A stretch of 64,000 nucleotides of DNA from Salinicola endophyticus (lineage in GTDB: Bacteria > Pseudomonadota > Gammaproteobacteria > Pseudomonadales > Halomonadaceae): positions 335,735 through 399,734 of the forward strand of contig NZ_PZJO01000004.1 in assembly GCF_003206575.1 (NCBI RefSeq). Reading direction: 5' to 3'. The notes below the pieces were generated by a model. That model saw nothing but the letters and a program-made list of their open reading frames with translations. It was not told the origin of the DNA and searched no databases. The position numbers were made by a program, and so were the translations under genes. Of this stretch, positions 7,377 through 15,518 are shown in pieces (the first letter of the stretch is position 1; every line of letters begins with the position of its first letter).

Positions 7377-8719
7377 CAGGTTTTCCCATGACCCTCGACA
7401 ACCCTGTCGAATGGCAGGCGCCGCTGCCGGCAGAGAGTGACGTGGTGGTGGTCGGTGCCGGGGTGATCGGCGTCACCTGCGCGCTGTTTCTCGCTCGGCG
7501 CGGTGTCGCCGTCACCCTGCTGGAGAAAGGCCGTGTCGCAGGTGAGCAGTCGTCGCGCAACTGGGGCTGGATCCGCCAGCAGGGGCGGGCACCGGAGGAG
7601 CTGCCGATCTCCCGCGAAGCGATCGCGCTCTGGCGCAGCCTGGCCGATGAGTGCGGCGAGGATATCGGGTTGGCGCCCGGAGGGGTGACCTACTTTGCCC
7701 GCACCGAGGCGGAGATGGCGTCGTTCCATCAATGGCTGGTACATGCCCGCGAGCACGGTCTGGATACGCGGCTCCTGGACGGCGCGCAGGCCGCCGCGCG
7801 GATCCCGGGCATGTCGAGGCCGGTGGTCGGCGCCATGGAAACCCCCTCCGACATGCGGGCGGAGCCGTGGAAGGCCGTGCCGGCGCTGGCGCGTCTGGCG
7901 GCGCGCGAAGGCGTGACCATCATCGAAAACTGCGCGGTGAGAGAGATCGATACGGCGGGGGGACGGGTCGCCGGGGTGGTGACCGAAGCCGGGCGGATTC
8001 GTGCCCCCGAGGTCGTGGTCGCCGGTGGCGCCTGGAGTTCGCTGCTGCTGCGCCAGAGCGGTATCGATATTCCCCAGCTGTCTGTGCGGGGCACGGTGAT
8101 TGCCACCCAGCCGCTGGATGAGGTCTACGCCGGCGCGGCGACCGATGACAAGGTCGCTTTCCGCCGCCGTCAGGATGGCGGCTATACGCTGGCCGCCGCC
8201 GGTTTCCACGAGCTCTTCCTCGGGCCGGAGGCGTTTCGCCACGCGCGGTGCTACTGGCCGGCGCTCCGCGCCGACCCGTTCGGGACTCGGTTCAAGCTCA
8301 AGGCGCCGGCGGGGTTCCCCGATGCCTGGGGGCTGGCGCGACGCTGGTCCGCCGATCGCGAGACGCCCCTGGAGCGCATGCGCATGCTCGACCCGAAGCC
8401 CAATGCCCGTGTCGTGAGGGAGATGCCCCGGGCCTTCGGCGCGCTGTTTCCGGCACTGGGGGAGGTCCGGGTCAAGGCCGCCTGGGCCGGCATGATCGAC
8501 GCCATGCCCGATGTCGTCCCGATCGTCGATCGCTGTGCGCCACTGCCGGGCCTGACCATCGGTACCGGCATGTCCGCGCATGGCTTCGGTATAGGCCCGG
8601 GGTTCGGCCGCGTGCTGGCCGACCTTGTGCTGGGCAGGGCGAGCGGACATGATCTGCATCGCTTTCGTTTCGCCCGGTTCAGCGATGGGTCGCCGATCGT
8701 GCCGGGCCCCGCGCTCTGA
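7373..8719 (+). CDS. FAD-dependent oxidoreductase, DadA-like
   Basis: This 448-residue flavoprotein is of the D-amino acid/glycine oxidase (DAO) family. The N-terminal Rossmann motif VVVVGAGVIGVTCALFLARRG lies at residues 24-44, followed by an acidic end in LLEKG. The motif SSRNWGWIRQQGR and the C-terminal GTGMSAHGFGIGPGFGRVLADLVLG, typical of the second FAD-binding part, are present. ATG 7373 overlaps the aminotransferase stop (ATGA); an in-frame ATG at 7388 is an alternative. It probably oxidises a secondary or N-methylated amine or a D-amino acid. Downstream comes a homocysteine methyltransferase, consistent with handling of a methylated amino acid. Confidence 0.9.
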   Translation: MTGFPMTLDNPVEWQAPLPAESDVVVVGAGVIGVTCALFLARRGVAVTLLEKGRVAGEQSSRNWGWIRQQGRAPEELPISREAIALWRSLADECGEDIGLAPGGVTYFARTEAEMASFHQWLVHAREHGLDTRLLDGAQAAARIPGMSRPVVGAMETPSDMRAEPWKAVPALARLAAREGVTIIENCAVREIDTAGGRVAGVVTEAGRIRAPEVVVAGGAWSSLLLRQSGIDIPQLSVRGTVIATQPLDEVYAGAATDDKVAFRRRQDGGYTLAAAGFHELFLGPEAFRHARCYWPALRADPFGTRFKLKAPAGFPDAWGLARRWSADRETPLERMRMLDPKPNARVVREMPRAFGALFPALGEVRVKAAWAGMIDAMPDVVPIVDRCAPLPGLTIGTGMSAHGFGIGPGFGRVLADLVLGRASGHDLHRFRFARFSDGSPIVPGPAL

Positions 8720-8766
8720 CTTGGCGCTACGCTTTTTTCGTACTTCCTGATAGAGACTGCTCGACC

Positions 8767-9759
8767 ATGCCCGCCCCACGCCCTGTATCGACACCCCGTC
8801 GTAACCCCGTCGCCCAGATCGTCGAACGGTTTCCCTTCATGATCGTCGACGGCGCCCTGGCCACCGAACTCGAACGCCACGGCTGCGATCTCAATGATCC
8901 CTTGTGGTCGGCGCGGGTCCTGCGCGATGCGCCAGAGGTCATCCGCCAGGTCCATCGCGCCTATTTCGAAGCCGGCGCGGACTGCGCGATCACCGCCAGC
9001 TACCAGGCGACGCGGGAGGGGTTCATGCGTGCCGGGCTCGAGGCCGGTGAGGCCGAAGCCTTGATCGAGCGGTCGGTGACGCTGGCGAAGGAGGCGCGCG
9101 ATGCCTTCTGGACGCAACACGCCAGCGAACGGCGCCCGCGGCCGCTGGTGGCCGCCTCGGTCGGGCCTTACGGTGCCTATCTCGCCGATGGCAGCGAATA
9201 CCGGGGCTATGCCGATCTCGATATCGACCGGGCGGGCCTGGCGGACTTCCATCGTGCGCGCCTGGAGAGGCTGCTCGCCGCCGAGCCGGATCTGCTCGCG
9301 GTGGAGACGCTGCCCGCGCTCGATGAGGCGCTGGCGATCGCGGATCTGCTCGCCACTGCCCCGGTTCCCGCCTGGGTCACCTTCTCGGCACGCGATGAGG
9401 GGCTCATCAGCGACGGCACGCCGATCGAGGCCTGCGGCGAGGCCCTGGACGGGCTGCCGGGCATCGCCGCCATCGGTATCAACTGCACGGCACTGGCCCA
9501 TATCGAAAGTCTGGTCACGCGTCTGCGCCGCGTCACCCAGCTGCCGATCATCGTCTACCCCAACTCCGGCGAAGCCTATGATCCGGAGACCAAGAGCTGG
9601 CACGCCGGCTGCGCGCACGCACTGGCACCCCGTGATCTCGCCGACGGGCTGCCGCGCTGGCTGGCCGCCGGTGCCAGCGCCATCGGCGGCTGCTGCCGTA
9701 CCGGGCCGGATGATATCGGGGCGTTGGCCCTGGCGCGCCAGGCACGGATGCCCGGCTAG
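8767..9759 (+). CDS. mmuM: Homocysteine S-methyltransferase family protein, MmuM-like
   Basis: This 330-residue enzyme is of the family that methylates homocysteine to methionine with S-methylmethionine, betaine or similar donors. The fold begins with IVDGALATELERHG. The zinc-binding Cys residues are C240 in GINCTA and C309/C310 in GGCCRTG. It lies 47 bp after the FAD oxidoreductase on the same strand, completing a TetR, aminotransferase, flavoprotein and methyltransferase set. The donor is uncertain; S-methylmethionine or a betaine-type osmolyte would fit the transporter and a halophile. Its TAG stop overlaps the stop of the convergent DctM gene within CTAG. Confidence 0.88.
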   Translation: MPAPRPVSTPRRNPVAQIVERFPFMIVDGALATELERHGCDLNDPLWSARVLRDAPEVIRQVHRAYFEAGADCAITASYQATREGFMRAGLEAGEAEALIERSVTLAKEARDAFWTQHASERRPRPLVAASVGPYGAYLADGSEYRGYADLDIDRAGLADFHRARLERLLAAEPDLLAVETLPALDEALAIADLLATAPVPAWVTFSARDEGLISDGTPIEACGEALDGLPGIAAIGINCTALAHIESLVTRLRRVTQLPIIVYPNSGEAYDPETKSWHAGCAHALAPRDLADGLPRWLAAGASAIGGCCRTGPDDIGALALARQARMPG

Positions 9760-11039
9760 AACACCCAGTTGGGCAGTGTCAGCGAGACCGCGGGGACGAA
9801 GGTGACCACCAGCAGCAGCGCCACCAGCAGCAGCCAGTAGGGCAGGATCGCGCGAATGAAGGCGCCGATCGAGACGCCGGTGATCGAGCAGGTGGTGAAC
9901 ATCACCGTCCCCAGCGGTGGCGTGATCGTGCCGATCGAGGCGTTGAGGATGAAGACGATGCCGAAGTGCACCGGGTCGATGCCGAACTGGGCCGCGACCG
10001 GTGCCAGCAGCGGCGACAGCACGATCAGGATGGCGTTGCCCTCGAGGAACATCCCCAGCACCAGCAGCAGCAGGTTGGCGATCAGCAGGAAGGCGACCGC
10101 ACTGCCGACGCCCGAAGAGAGCATCAGCGCAATCTGCTGCGGAATCTGCTCCCAGGTGAGCACGCGGGCGAAGCCCGATGCCACGGCAATGATGAAGAGC
10201 ACGTTGACCGAGGCCATCAGCGATTCGCGGGTGGCCACGGCGACGCTGCCCAGGCCCATCTCGCGGTAGACGAACAGCCCCACGATCAGCGCATAGAGCA
10301 CCGCCATGGCGCCCGCCTCGGTGGGCGTGAACACGCCGATACGGATGCCCCCGATCACCACCACCGGCAGCAGCAGGGCGATGATCCCTGCACGGGTCAC
10401 GCTGACCCACTCGTGGCGACTGATCCGCTCGCGGCGCGGCTTCTGGTAGCCGAGGCGGCGGCACTGGATCGATACCAGCACCATCATGGCGACCGCCATC
10501 AGCACGCCGGGGACGACGCCGGCCAGGAACAGCCGGCCGATCGAGACGTTGTTGACGTAGCCGTAGACGATCAGCGCGATGCCCGGCGGGATGGTCGAGG
10601 TGATCAGCGACGACGAAGCGGTGATCGCACTCGAGAACGCCTTGGGGTAGCCCGCCTTGGTCATGCTCGGCACCAGCAGCTTGGCGTTCATTGCCGCGTC
10701 GGCGATGTTGGAGCCGGAGAGCCCGCCCATGAAGGTGCTCAGCAGCACGTTGGCCTGGGCCAGCCCGCCGTGCAGGCGACGGGTCATCAGCTCGGCCAGC
10801 TTGAGCAGACGCTCGGTGATACCGGAGTGGTTCATGAACACCCCGGCCATGATGAAGAACGGAATCGCCAGCAGCGAGATCGACTCCAGCCCGCCGGCGA
10901 GGCGCTGGATCAGCATCACCATCGGCTGGTCGGCACCGATCAGAAAGTAGGTCAGGCTCGACGCGAACAGCGCGAAGGCCACCGGCGTGCCCAGGCAGAA
11001 CAGGATGAAGAGCGCGACGAGCGCGATGCCAACGGCCAT
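9756..11039 (-). CDS. dctM: TRAP transporter large permease, DctM type
   Basis: This 427-residue membrane protein with about 12 hydrophobic segments is the transport channel of a tripartite ATP-independent periplasmic transporter. Typical features are GTPVAFALFASS at the start, MGGLSGSNIADAAMNAKLLVP with the conserved serine/asparagine loop, and IPPGIALIVYG. The ATG at 11039 is preferred over the upstream GTG (11048) because AAGGAG lies 8 nt before it. It is the last gene of the sugar-acid operon and needs DctQ and DctP for function. Its stop shares CTAG with the convergent mmuM gene. Confidence 0.92.
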   Translation of the reverse strand: MAVGIALVALFILFCLGTPVAFALFASSLTYFLIGADQPMVMLIQRLAGGLESISLLAIPFFIMAGVFMNHSGITERLLKLAELMTRRLHGGLAQANVLLSTFMGGLSGSNIADAAMNAKLLVPSMTKAGYPKAFSSAITASSSLITSTIPPGIALIVYGYVNNVSIGRLFLAGVVPGVLMAVAMMVLVSIQCRRLGYQKPRRERISRHEWVSVTRAGIIALLLPVVVIGGIRIGVFTPTEAGAMAVLYALIVGLFVYREMGLGSVAVATRESLMASVNVLFIIAVASGFARVLTWEQIPQQIALMLSSGVGSAVAFLLIANLLLLVLGMFLEGNAILIVLSPLLAPVAAQFGIDPVHFGIVFILNASIGTITPPLGTVMFTTCSITGVSIGAFIRAILPYWLLLVALLLVVTFVPAVSLTLPNWVF

Positions 11040-11044
11040 CGATA

Positions 11045-11578
11045 TCACTCCTTGGTGTTCAAGACATCGGTGGTGTCGACGTCGGCGGTCGCGTCCGATG
11101 ACGTCACGCCACGGTCATCGGTGATCAGGCGCACCAGCCCGTGGTAGAGCATCATGGCGGCGCTGATGGGGATGGCGACATGGATCCAGGTGTAGGGGAT
11201 CTGCAGCATCGGGGTGCTGCGGAAACGCGAGAAGGGCAGCAGTTCCAGACCCCAGTAGAGCATCGCCAGGGCACACAGCATGACGATGCCGACATTGAAG
11301 ATCCGGGTATTCCAGCGGCGCAGCCGGGGCGGCAGCTTGTCGCCCAGCAGGCCGATCAGGACGTGCTCGTTGCGGCGCACCAGGGCGCTGGCGCCGAGAA
11401 AGGTCGCCCACACCATCAGAAGCTGCAGTACCTCCTCGCTCCAGGCCAGCGGTGCGGCGAAGAGATAGCGCATGAAGACGTTGGCGATCGCCACCACGAA
11501 CAGCCCGAACAGCGCCAGGCTGGCGATCACCTCATCGAGGCGCATCAGGCGGTCGAGGGCCTTGAAAAGCGTTTGCAT
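11045..11578 (-). CDS. dctQ: TRAP transporter small permease, DctQ type
   Basis: This 177-residue membrane protein with four predicted helices is the small TRAP subunit that couples DctP docking to the large permease. The conserved central segment APLAWSEEVLQLLMVWATFLGASALVRRNEH is readable. The ATG at 11578 is preferred because GGAG lies 6-7 nt upstream. An alternative ATG at 11590 would put its ribosome site inside a strong hairpin at 11592-11621. It sits 5 bp before DctM and 67 bp after DctP. Confidence 0.88.
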   Translation of the reverse strand: MQTLFKALDRLMRLDEVIASLALFGLFVVAIANVFMRYLFAAPLAWSEEVLQLLMVWATFLGASALVRRNEHVLIGLLGDKLPPRLRRWNTRIFNVGIVMLCALAMLYWGLELLPFSRFRSTPMLQIPYTWIHVAIPISAAMMLYHGLVRLITDDRGVTSSDATADVDTTDVLNTKE

Positions 11579-11591
11579 GGTCAACTCCATG

Positions 11592-11621
11592 GCGCTCCCG
11601 CTCGATGTCGAGCGGGAGCGC
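11592..11621. promoter_or_regulatory. 14-bp perfect hairpin between dctP and dctQ
   Basis: GCGCTCCCGCTCGA (11592-11605) pairs exactly with TCGAGCGGGAGCGC (11608-11621) around a 2-nt spacer. It lies just after the binding-protein gene on the minus strand and lacks a T-tract. Such intercistronic structures are commonly thought to stabilise the abundant binding-protein message relative to the membrane subunits. Confidence 0.65.
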
Positions 11622-11645
11622 TGTCATGCCGGGAAAGCGGCTCGA

Positions 11646-12641
11646 TCAACCGTTGATGATCTGACTCACCCGTTGATACAGCCCCTCGCTCCACTGCGGG
11701 AACGCCTTGGGAATCTCCTCCTGGGCGCGCTTGCGGAACGGGGCGATATCCACTTCGTTGACCTGGACGCCGGCATCCTTGAGCTGCTGCAGCGACTTGT
11801 CGGTCTCCTTTTCGACCAGCGTGCGCAGGTGCTGGGCCATCTCCTGACCGGTCTCGGTGAGGATCTTCCGATCCTCCGGGCTCAGCTGTTCCCAGAACGC
11901 CTCGCCGGTGACGAAGGGGGCGACGGTATGCATGTGCGAGGTGAGGTTGAGGTTCTTGACCACTTCATAGAACTTGCCGCCGTAGAGTACCGGCAGCGGG
12001 TTCTCGACCCCGTCGACCAGGCCCTGGGCCAGCGCCGGATAGACATCGCCCAGCGACATCGGCGTGGGCACCGCGCCCATCGCCTTGATCGCGGCGACGT
12101 ACATCGGCGAGTTCTGGACCCGGATCTTGACCCCCGAGAGGTCTTGCGGGGTCGCCACGGGGTCGCGGGAGAGCAGCTGGCGCACACCGTAGACGGTATT
12201 GGGGATCACGATGTGATAGCCGGCGGCTTCGACCTTCTTCTCCTGCTCGGCGAACCACTCGGAGTCGAACACCTTGAGCTTGCTGTCGAAGTCCTTGGCC
12301 AGATAGGGCGCATCGAGCACCGAGAGATCGGGCACCGAACTCATGAAGTTGGAGTAGGCGGTGATGGTGATCAGCGGCGAGCCGAAGCGCGCCTGCTCCA
12401 TCACTTCGGTCTCGCCACCGAGCTGGCTGGCGGGAAACGCCTTGAGCTGAAGTTCGCCGTGACTCTCTTCGTTGACGCGTTCGGCCCAGGCCTTGACCGC
12501 GACGTCGACCGGCTCGCCCGACTGGTTGCCGTAGGCGACGCGGATCTCGGTGGCGGCCTGGGCTGGCCCGGTGAGCGCCAGGGCACTCAGGCCGGCGAGG
12601 GAGAGGGAAGCGGTGAAGCGGAACCAGCGCTGCATTGTCAT
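11646..12641 (-). CDS. dctP: TRAP transporter substrate-binding protein, DctP type
   Basis: This 331-residue periplasmic binding protein has a signal peptide of about 30 residues ending GPAQAA. The mature chain begins TEIRVAYGNQSGEP. The long hinge-strand region KIRVQNSPMYVAAIKAMGAVPTP contains the Arg (KIRVQ) that normally forms a salt bridge with a carboxylate ligand. A later PLPVLYGGKFYEV segment is also typical. The ATG has AAGGA 8 nt upstream. It lies between the UxaB-like gene and DctQ in one operon, so a sugar acid such as an aldonate or hexuronate is the likely ligand. Confidence 0.92.
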   Translation of the reverse strand: MTMQRWFRFTASLSLAGLSALALTGPAQAATEIRVAYGNQSGEPVDVAVKAWAERVNEESHGELQLKAFPASQLGGETEVMEQARFGSPLITITAYSNFMSSVPDLSVLDAPYLAKDFDSKLKVFDSEWFAEQEKKVEAAGYHIVIPNTVYGVRQLLSRDPVATPQDLSGVKIRVQNSPMYVAAIKAMGAVPTPMSLGDVYPALAQGLVDGVENPLPVLYGGKFYEVVKNLNLTSHMHTVAPFVTGEAFWEQLSPEDRKILTETGQEMAQHLRTLVEKETDKSLQQLKDAGVQVNEVDIAPFRKRAQEEIPKAFPQWSEGLYQRVSQIING

Positions 12642-12732
12642 GGGTGTTTCCTTTTGTCGTTGATCTGCTCGTTGTCGATCTTGTCGTGGTCGGTCAAGCG
12701 TGGTCGGTCATTCGTGGGCGGCGTCAGGGCCT

Positions 12733-13872
12733 CTAGTTCGCCCCGCCGAGGGCATCGATGAGCCCCGGGACGCGACGCCCCTGGCGCTCGGCCTGTTCCA
12801 CCACCGGGCGCAGGCGGCGCTCCAGCTTGGTCGCGTGGTGCTGGGCGATATCCGCCAGGCGGTGGTCGAGAAAGGGGTTGGCGAAGCGCTCCAGGGTGAC
12901 GTCGCGGTAGCGTTCGAGCGCAGCCAGCGGCAGTTCGGCGGCCAGCGTCGGCAGCACCTCGGCGTCGAGCAGCGCGCGTAAAGGCTCGCTCAGCTCGGGG
13001 CGCTGCATCGCCTCGCGCACCGTCGCCACCGGTTGCCCCAGACGCTGCCAGTGGTGGACCAGCACGCTGTGGGCGAGGTTGAGGATGTGCAGCTTGCGCA
13101 GCATCGCCGGGCGCAGGTCGTCGACGACCTCGACGTCGGCATGCACGCACGGCAGCGTCAGCCCCGGGCGGCGGGCGATCGCCCACAGCGCATAGGGTTC
13201 GGCGATGGCACCCAGCGGCTCCAGCGGTGCCGAGACGATGCGATCGACCAGGGTGTCGGCCCACACGCAGCGGGTCTCCAGCCAGGTGACAAAGGCGTCG
13301 GGGTGGCCGTCTTGCCGGGCCAGCCGGGTCACCCGTGCCAGCAGCTCGCTGGCGTTGTGCTCGATCAGCTCGCAGGGCAGGATCGTCAGCCCGTCGCGGC
13401 CGGCGTCGAAGCGTGCCCGCAACAGCTGGGTCAGCTTGCCGGGATAGCTGGCCGGCACCGGGGCGAGGCTCGAATCGGTGCCGACCTCGAAGCCGTTGTC
13501 GGCGGTGTTGGAGACGATGATCTCGGCGTGTTCGACGACGTGGCGGGTCAGCGCCTGCCACTGCTCGGCGGCGATGAGACAGGCATCGATGCTGTCGACG
13601 TGCTGCTCGCGGTCGATCTCCACGCCGTCGCGGCGGCCACGGATCTGCAGGGGATAGCGCCGCTGGGCGGCGAGCAGGCGCGCCTTGCGCTTGCCCTCTT
13701 CGCGCGGCGAGGACTGCACCACCAGCAGGCGGCGCGAGCTGGCCCCGCTGGCCAGCGACTCCGAGACCAGGGCATCGACGTGGGCGAGCAGAAAGCGCCC
13801 GGTACCGAACTGGACGATGCTGGCCTGACTGTCGAGGGCATCCGTGGACGGGTTCATGGCGAGACGACTCAT
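12733..13872 (-). CDS. Mannitol dehydrogenase family oxidoreductase, UxaB-like
   Basis: This 379-residue NAD-dependent polyol/uronate dehydrogenase has the nucleotide-binding start VQFGTGRFLLAHVDALV, the SNTADNGFEV region and KLHILNLAHSVLVHHW, which carries the active-site Lys of the family. It resembles tagaturonate reductase (altronate oxidoreductase) but is about 100 residues shorter than the E. coli enzyme. ATG 13872 overlaps the UxaA stop (ATGA), and the next ATG at 13857 is possible. With the LgoD-like and UxaA genes upstream it would complete L-galactonate to tagaturonate to altronate to 2-keto-3-deoxygluconate. A reductase for a related oxo-acid remains possible. Confidence 0.85.
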   Translation of the reverse strand: MSRLAMNPSTDALDSQASIVQFGTGRFLLAHVDALVSESLASGASSRRLLVVQSSPREEGKRKARLLAAQRRYPLQIRGRRDGVEIDREQHVDSIDACLIAAEQWQALTRHVVEHAEIIVSNTADNGFEVGTDSSLAPVPASYPGKLTQLLRARFDAGRDGLTILPCELIEHNASELLARVTRLARQDGHPDAFVTWLETRCVWADTLVDRIVSAPLEPLGAIAEPYALWAIARRPGLTLPCVHADVEVVDDLRPAMLRKLHILNLAHSVLVHHWQRLGQPVATVREAMQRPELSEPLRALLDAEVLPTLAAELPLAALERYRDVTLERFANPFLDHRLADIAQHHATKLERRLRPVVEQAERQGRRVPGLIDALGGAN

Positions 13873-15518
13873 AGCGACACCCCGCGCTTCCACGGAATGA
13901 AGTCGTGCTGGGAGAGACGCTGGGCCTGGGTCACATGGCGCCCGGAGGCGACCTCCAGGCACAGCGCCAGCAGCGCCTCGGCGAGCTCGTCGATATCGCG
14001 CTCGCCGCGCACGATGGGGCCGGCGTCGAAATCGATGATGTCCTGCATGCGCTGCGCCAGCGCGCTGTTGCTGGCGATCTTGAGCACCGGCGCCACCGGG
14101 TTGCCGGTGGGGGTGCCGAGCCCGGTGGTGAAGAGGATCAGGTTGGCGCCGGAACCGGCCAGGGCGGTGGTCGACTCGACGTCGTTGCCCGGCGTGCACA
14201 GCAGGCTCAGGCCCGGGCGACGGTGGGGCTCGGTGTAGTCGAGCACGTCGACCACCGGCGCATCGCCGCCTTTCTTGGCCGCACCGGCGGACTTCATCGC
14301 ATCGGTGATCAGGCCGTCGCGGATATTGCCCGGCGAGGGATTCATCGAGAAGTCGGCGCCCACCGCCGCCGCGTGGCGCTGATAGGCGCTCATCAGCTCG
14401 GCGAAGCGTGCCGCCACCGTCTCGCTCACGCAGCGTGCGGTGAGCTCGTGCTCGACCCCGCACAGTTCGGGAAACTCGCTGAGCATGCCGCTGCCGCCCA
14501 GCGCCACCAGGCGGTCGACCACCGCGCCCACCAGCGGGTTGGCGGAGAGCCCGGAGAAGCCATCCGAGCCGCCACACTCCAGCCCCAGCACCAGCTTGTC
14601 GAGGGCGGCGGGCTGACGCGTGACCCGGTCGGCGCTGGCGAGGCCGTCGAAGATGGAGGTCAGGGCGTCGCGGATCAGGCGCTCCTCGCTGGGCGAGGAC
14701 TGCTGGTCGAAGTAGTCGACACGCTTGAGCCCCTGCGGGTCGCGCGCGGCGACCGCCGCCTTGAGCATGCGGATCTGCGCCTTCTGGCAGCCCAGGCTGA
14801 GCACCGTCGCCCCGGCCACGTTGGGATGGCAGACATAGCCGGCGAGCAGCTGGCACAGCGCCTCGGCGTCGTCGTCGGTGCCGCCGCAGCCGAGGCTGTG
14901 GGTGAGAAAACGCACGCCGTCGACATTGGGAAAGCGCCGCGACGGTGTCCCCTCGTCGGGCGCATCCGCGGTGGCTTCGATGCCGTCGAGCAGGCCCCGG
15001 GCCATACGCTTGTAGTCACGATAGGGGTCGTCACCCAGGGCGTCGGCGACGCACTGGCGCAGTACCTCGATATTGCGGTTCTCGCAGAACACCAACGGTA
15101 TCACCAGCCACACATTGGCGGTGCCGACGCTGCCATCCGGGCGATGGAAGCCGTCGAAGGTCGCCTGGGCGAAGCGCGAAACATCGGGCGGCGTCCAGTC
15201 GCGTGACCCCGGGCGGGCGTCGCCACCGGCGGTGGCGTGGGCCAGGTTGTCGGTGGTGATCGCGCCGCCGCGGGGGATCACCCGGGTGGCGCGGCCCACG
15301 GTGACCCCGTACATGGTGACCTCATCGCCAGGTGCGAGGTCGCTGAGCGCAAACTTGTGCTTGGCGCGCACGCTGTCGGCCAGGGGGAAGCGCAGGTTCG
15401 CTACTGCCACTTCGCGCCCGGCGGGCAGGTCGGTCAGCGCCACGGCGACGTTGTCGCGGGGGTGGATGCGCAGGCTCAGACGCGTCGGCGCGTCGCTGGC
15501 GATGGTCGCCGGATTCAT
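13869..15518 (-). CDS. uxaA: Altronate dehydratase, UxaA family
   Basis: This 549-residue dehydratase of the UxaA/GarD family has an N-terminal SAF-like domain (LRIHPRDNVAVALTDL, then FALSDLAPGDEVTMYG) and a large C-terminal UxaA domain. Family signatures include DGFHRPDGSVGTANVW, THSLGCGGTDDDAE with the conserved Cys, LECGGSDGFSGLSANP and TTGLGTPTGNPVAPVLK. The enzyme removes water from an aldonate such as D-altronate to give 2-keto-3-deoxygluconate; relatives act on galactarate or L-fuconate. Start and stop both overlap neighbours as ATGA, indicating tight translational coupling. Confidence 0.92.
   Translation of the reverse strand: MNPATIASDAPTRLSLRIHPRDNVAVALTDLPAGREVAVANLRFPLADSVRAKHKFALSDLAPGDEVTMYGVTVGRATRVIPRGGAITTDNLAHATAGGDARPGSRDWTPPDVSRFAQATFDGFHRPDGSVGTANVWLVIPLVFCENRNIEVLRQCVADALGDDPYRDYKRMARGLLDGIEATADAPDEGTPSRRFPNVDGVRFLTHSLGCGGTDDDAEALCQLLAGYVCHPNVAGATVLSLGCQKAQIRMLKAAVAARDPQGLKRVDYFDQQSSPSEERLIRDALTSIFDGLASADRVTRQPAALDKLVLGLECGGSDGFSGLSANPLVGAVVDRLVALGGSGMLSEFPELCGVEHELTARCVSETVAARFAELMSAYQRHAAAVGADFSMNPSPGNIRDGLITDAMKSAGAAKKGGDAPVVDVLDYTEPHRRPGLSLLCTPGNDVESTTALAGSGANLILFTTGLGTPTGNPVAPVLKIASNSALAQRMQDIIDFDAGPIVRGERDIDELAEALLALCLEVASGRHVTQAQRLSQHDFIPWKRGVSL

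Noticed and set aside
9966-11147. Plus-strand open frame of about 390 codons opposite dctM
   Set aside because: Antisense to a strongly supported TRAP permease; His/Gln/Asp-rich composition typical of a shadow frame.
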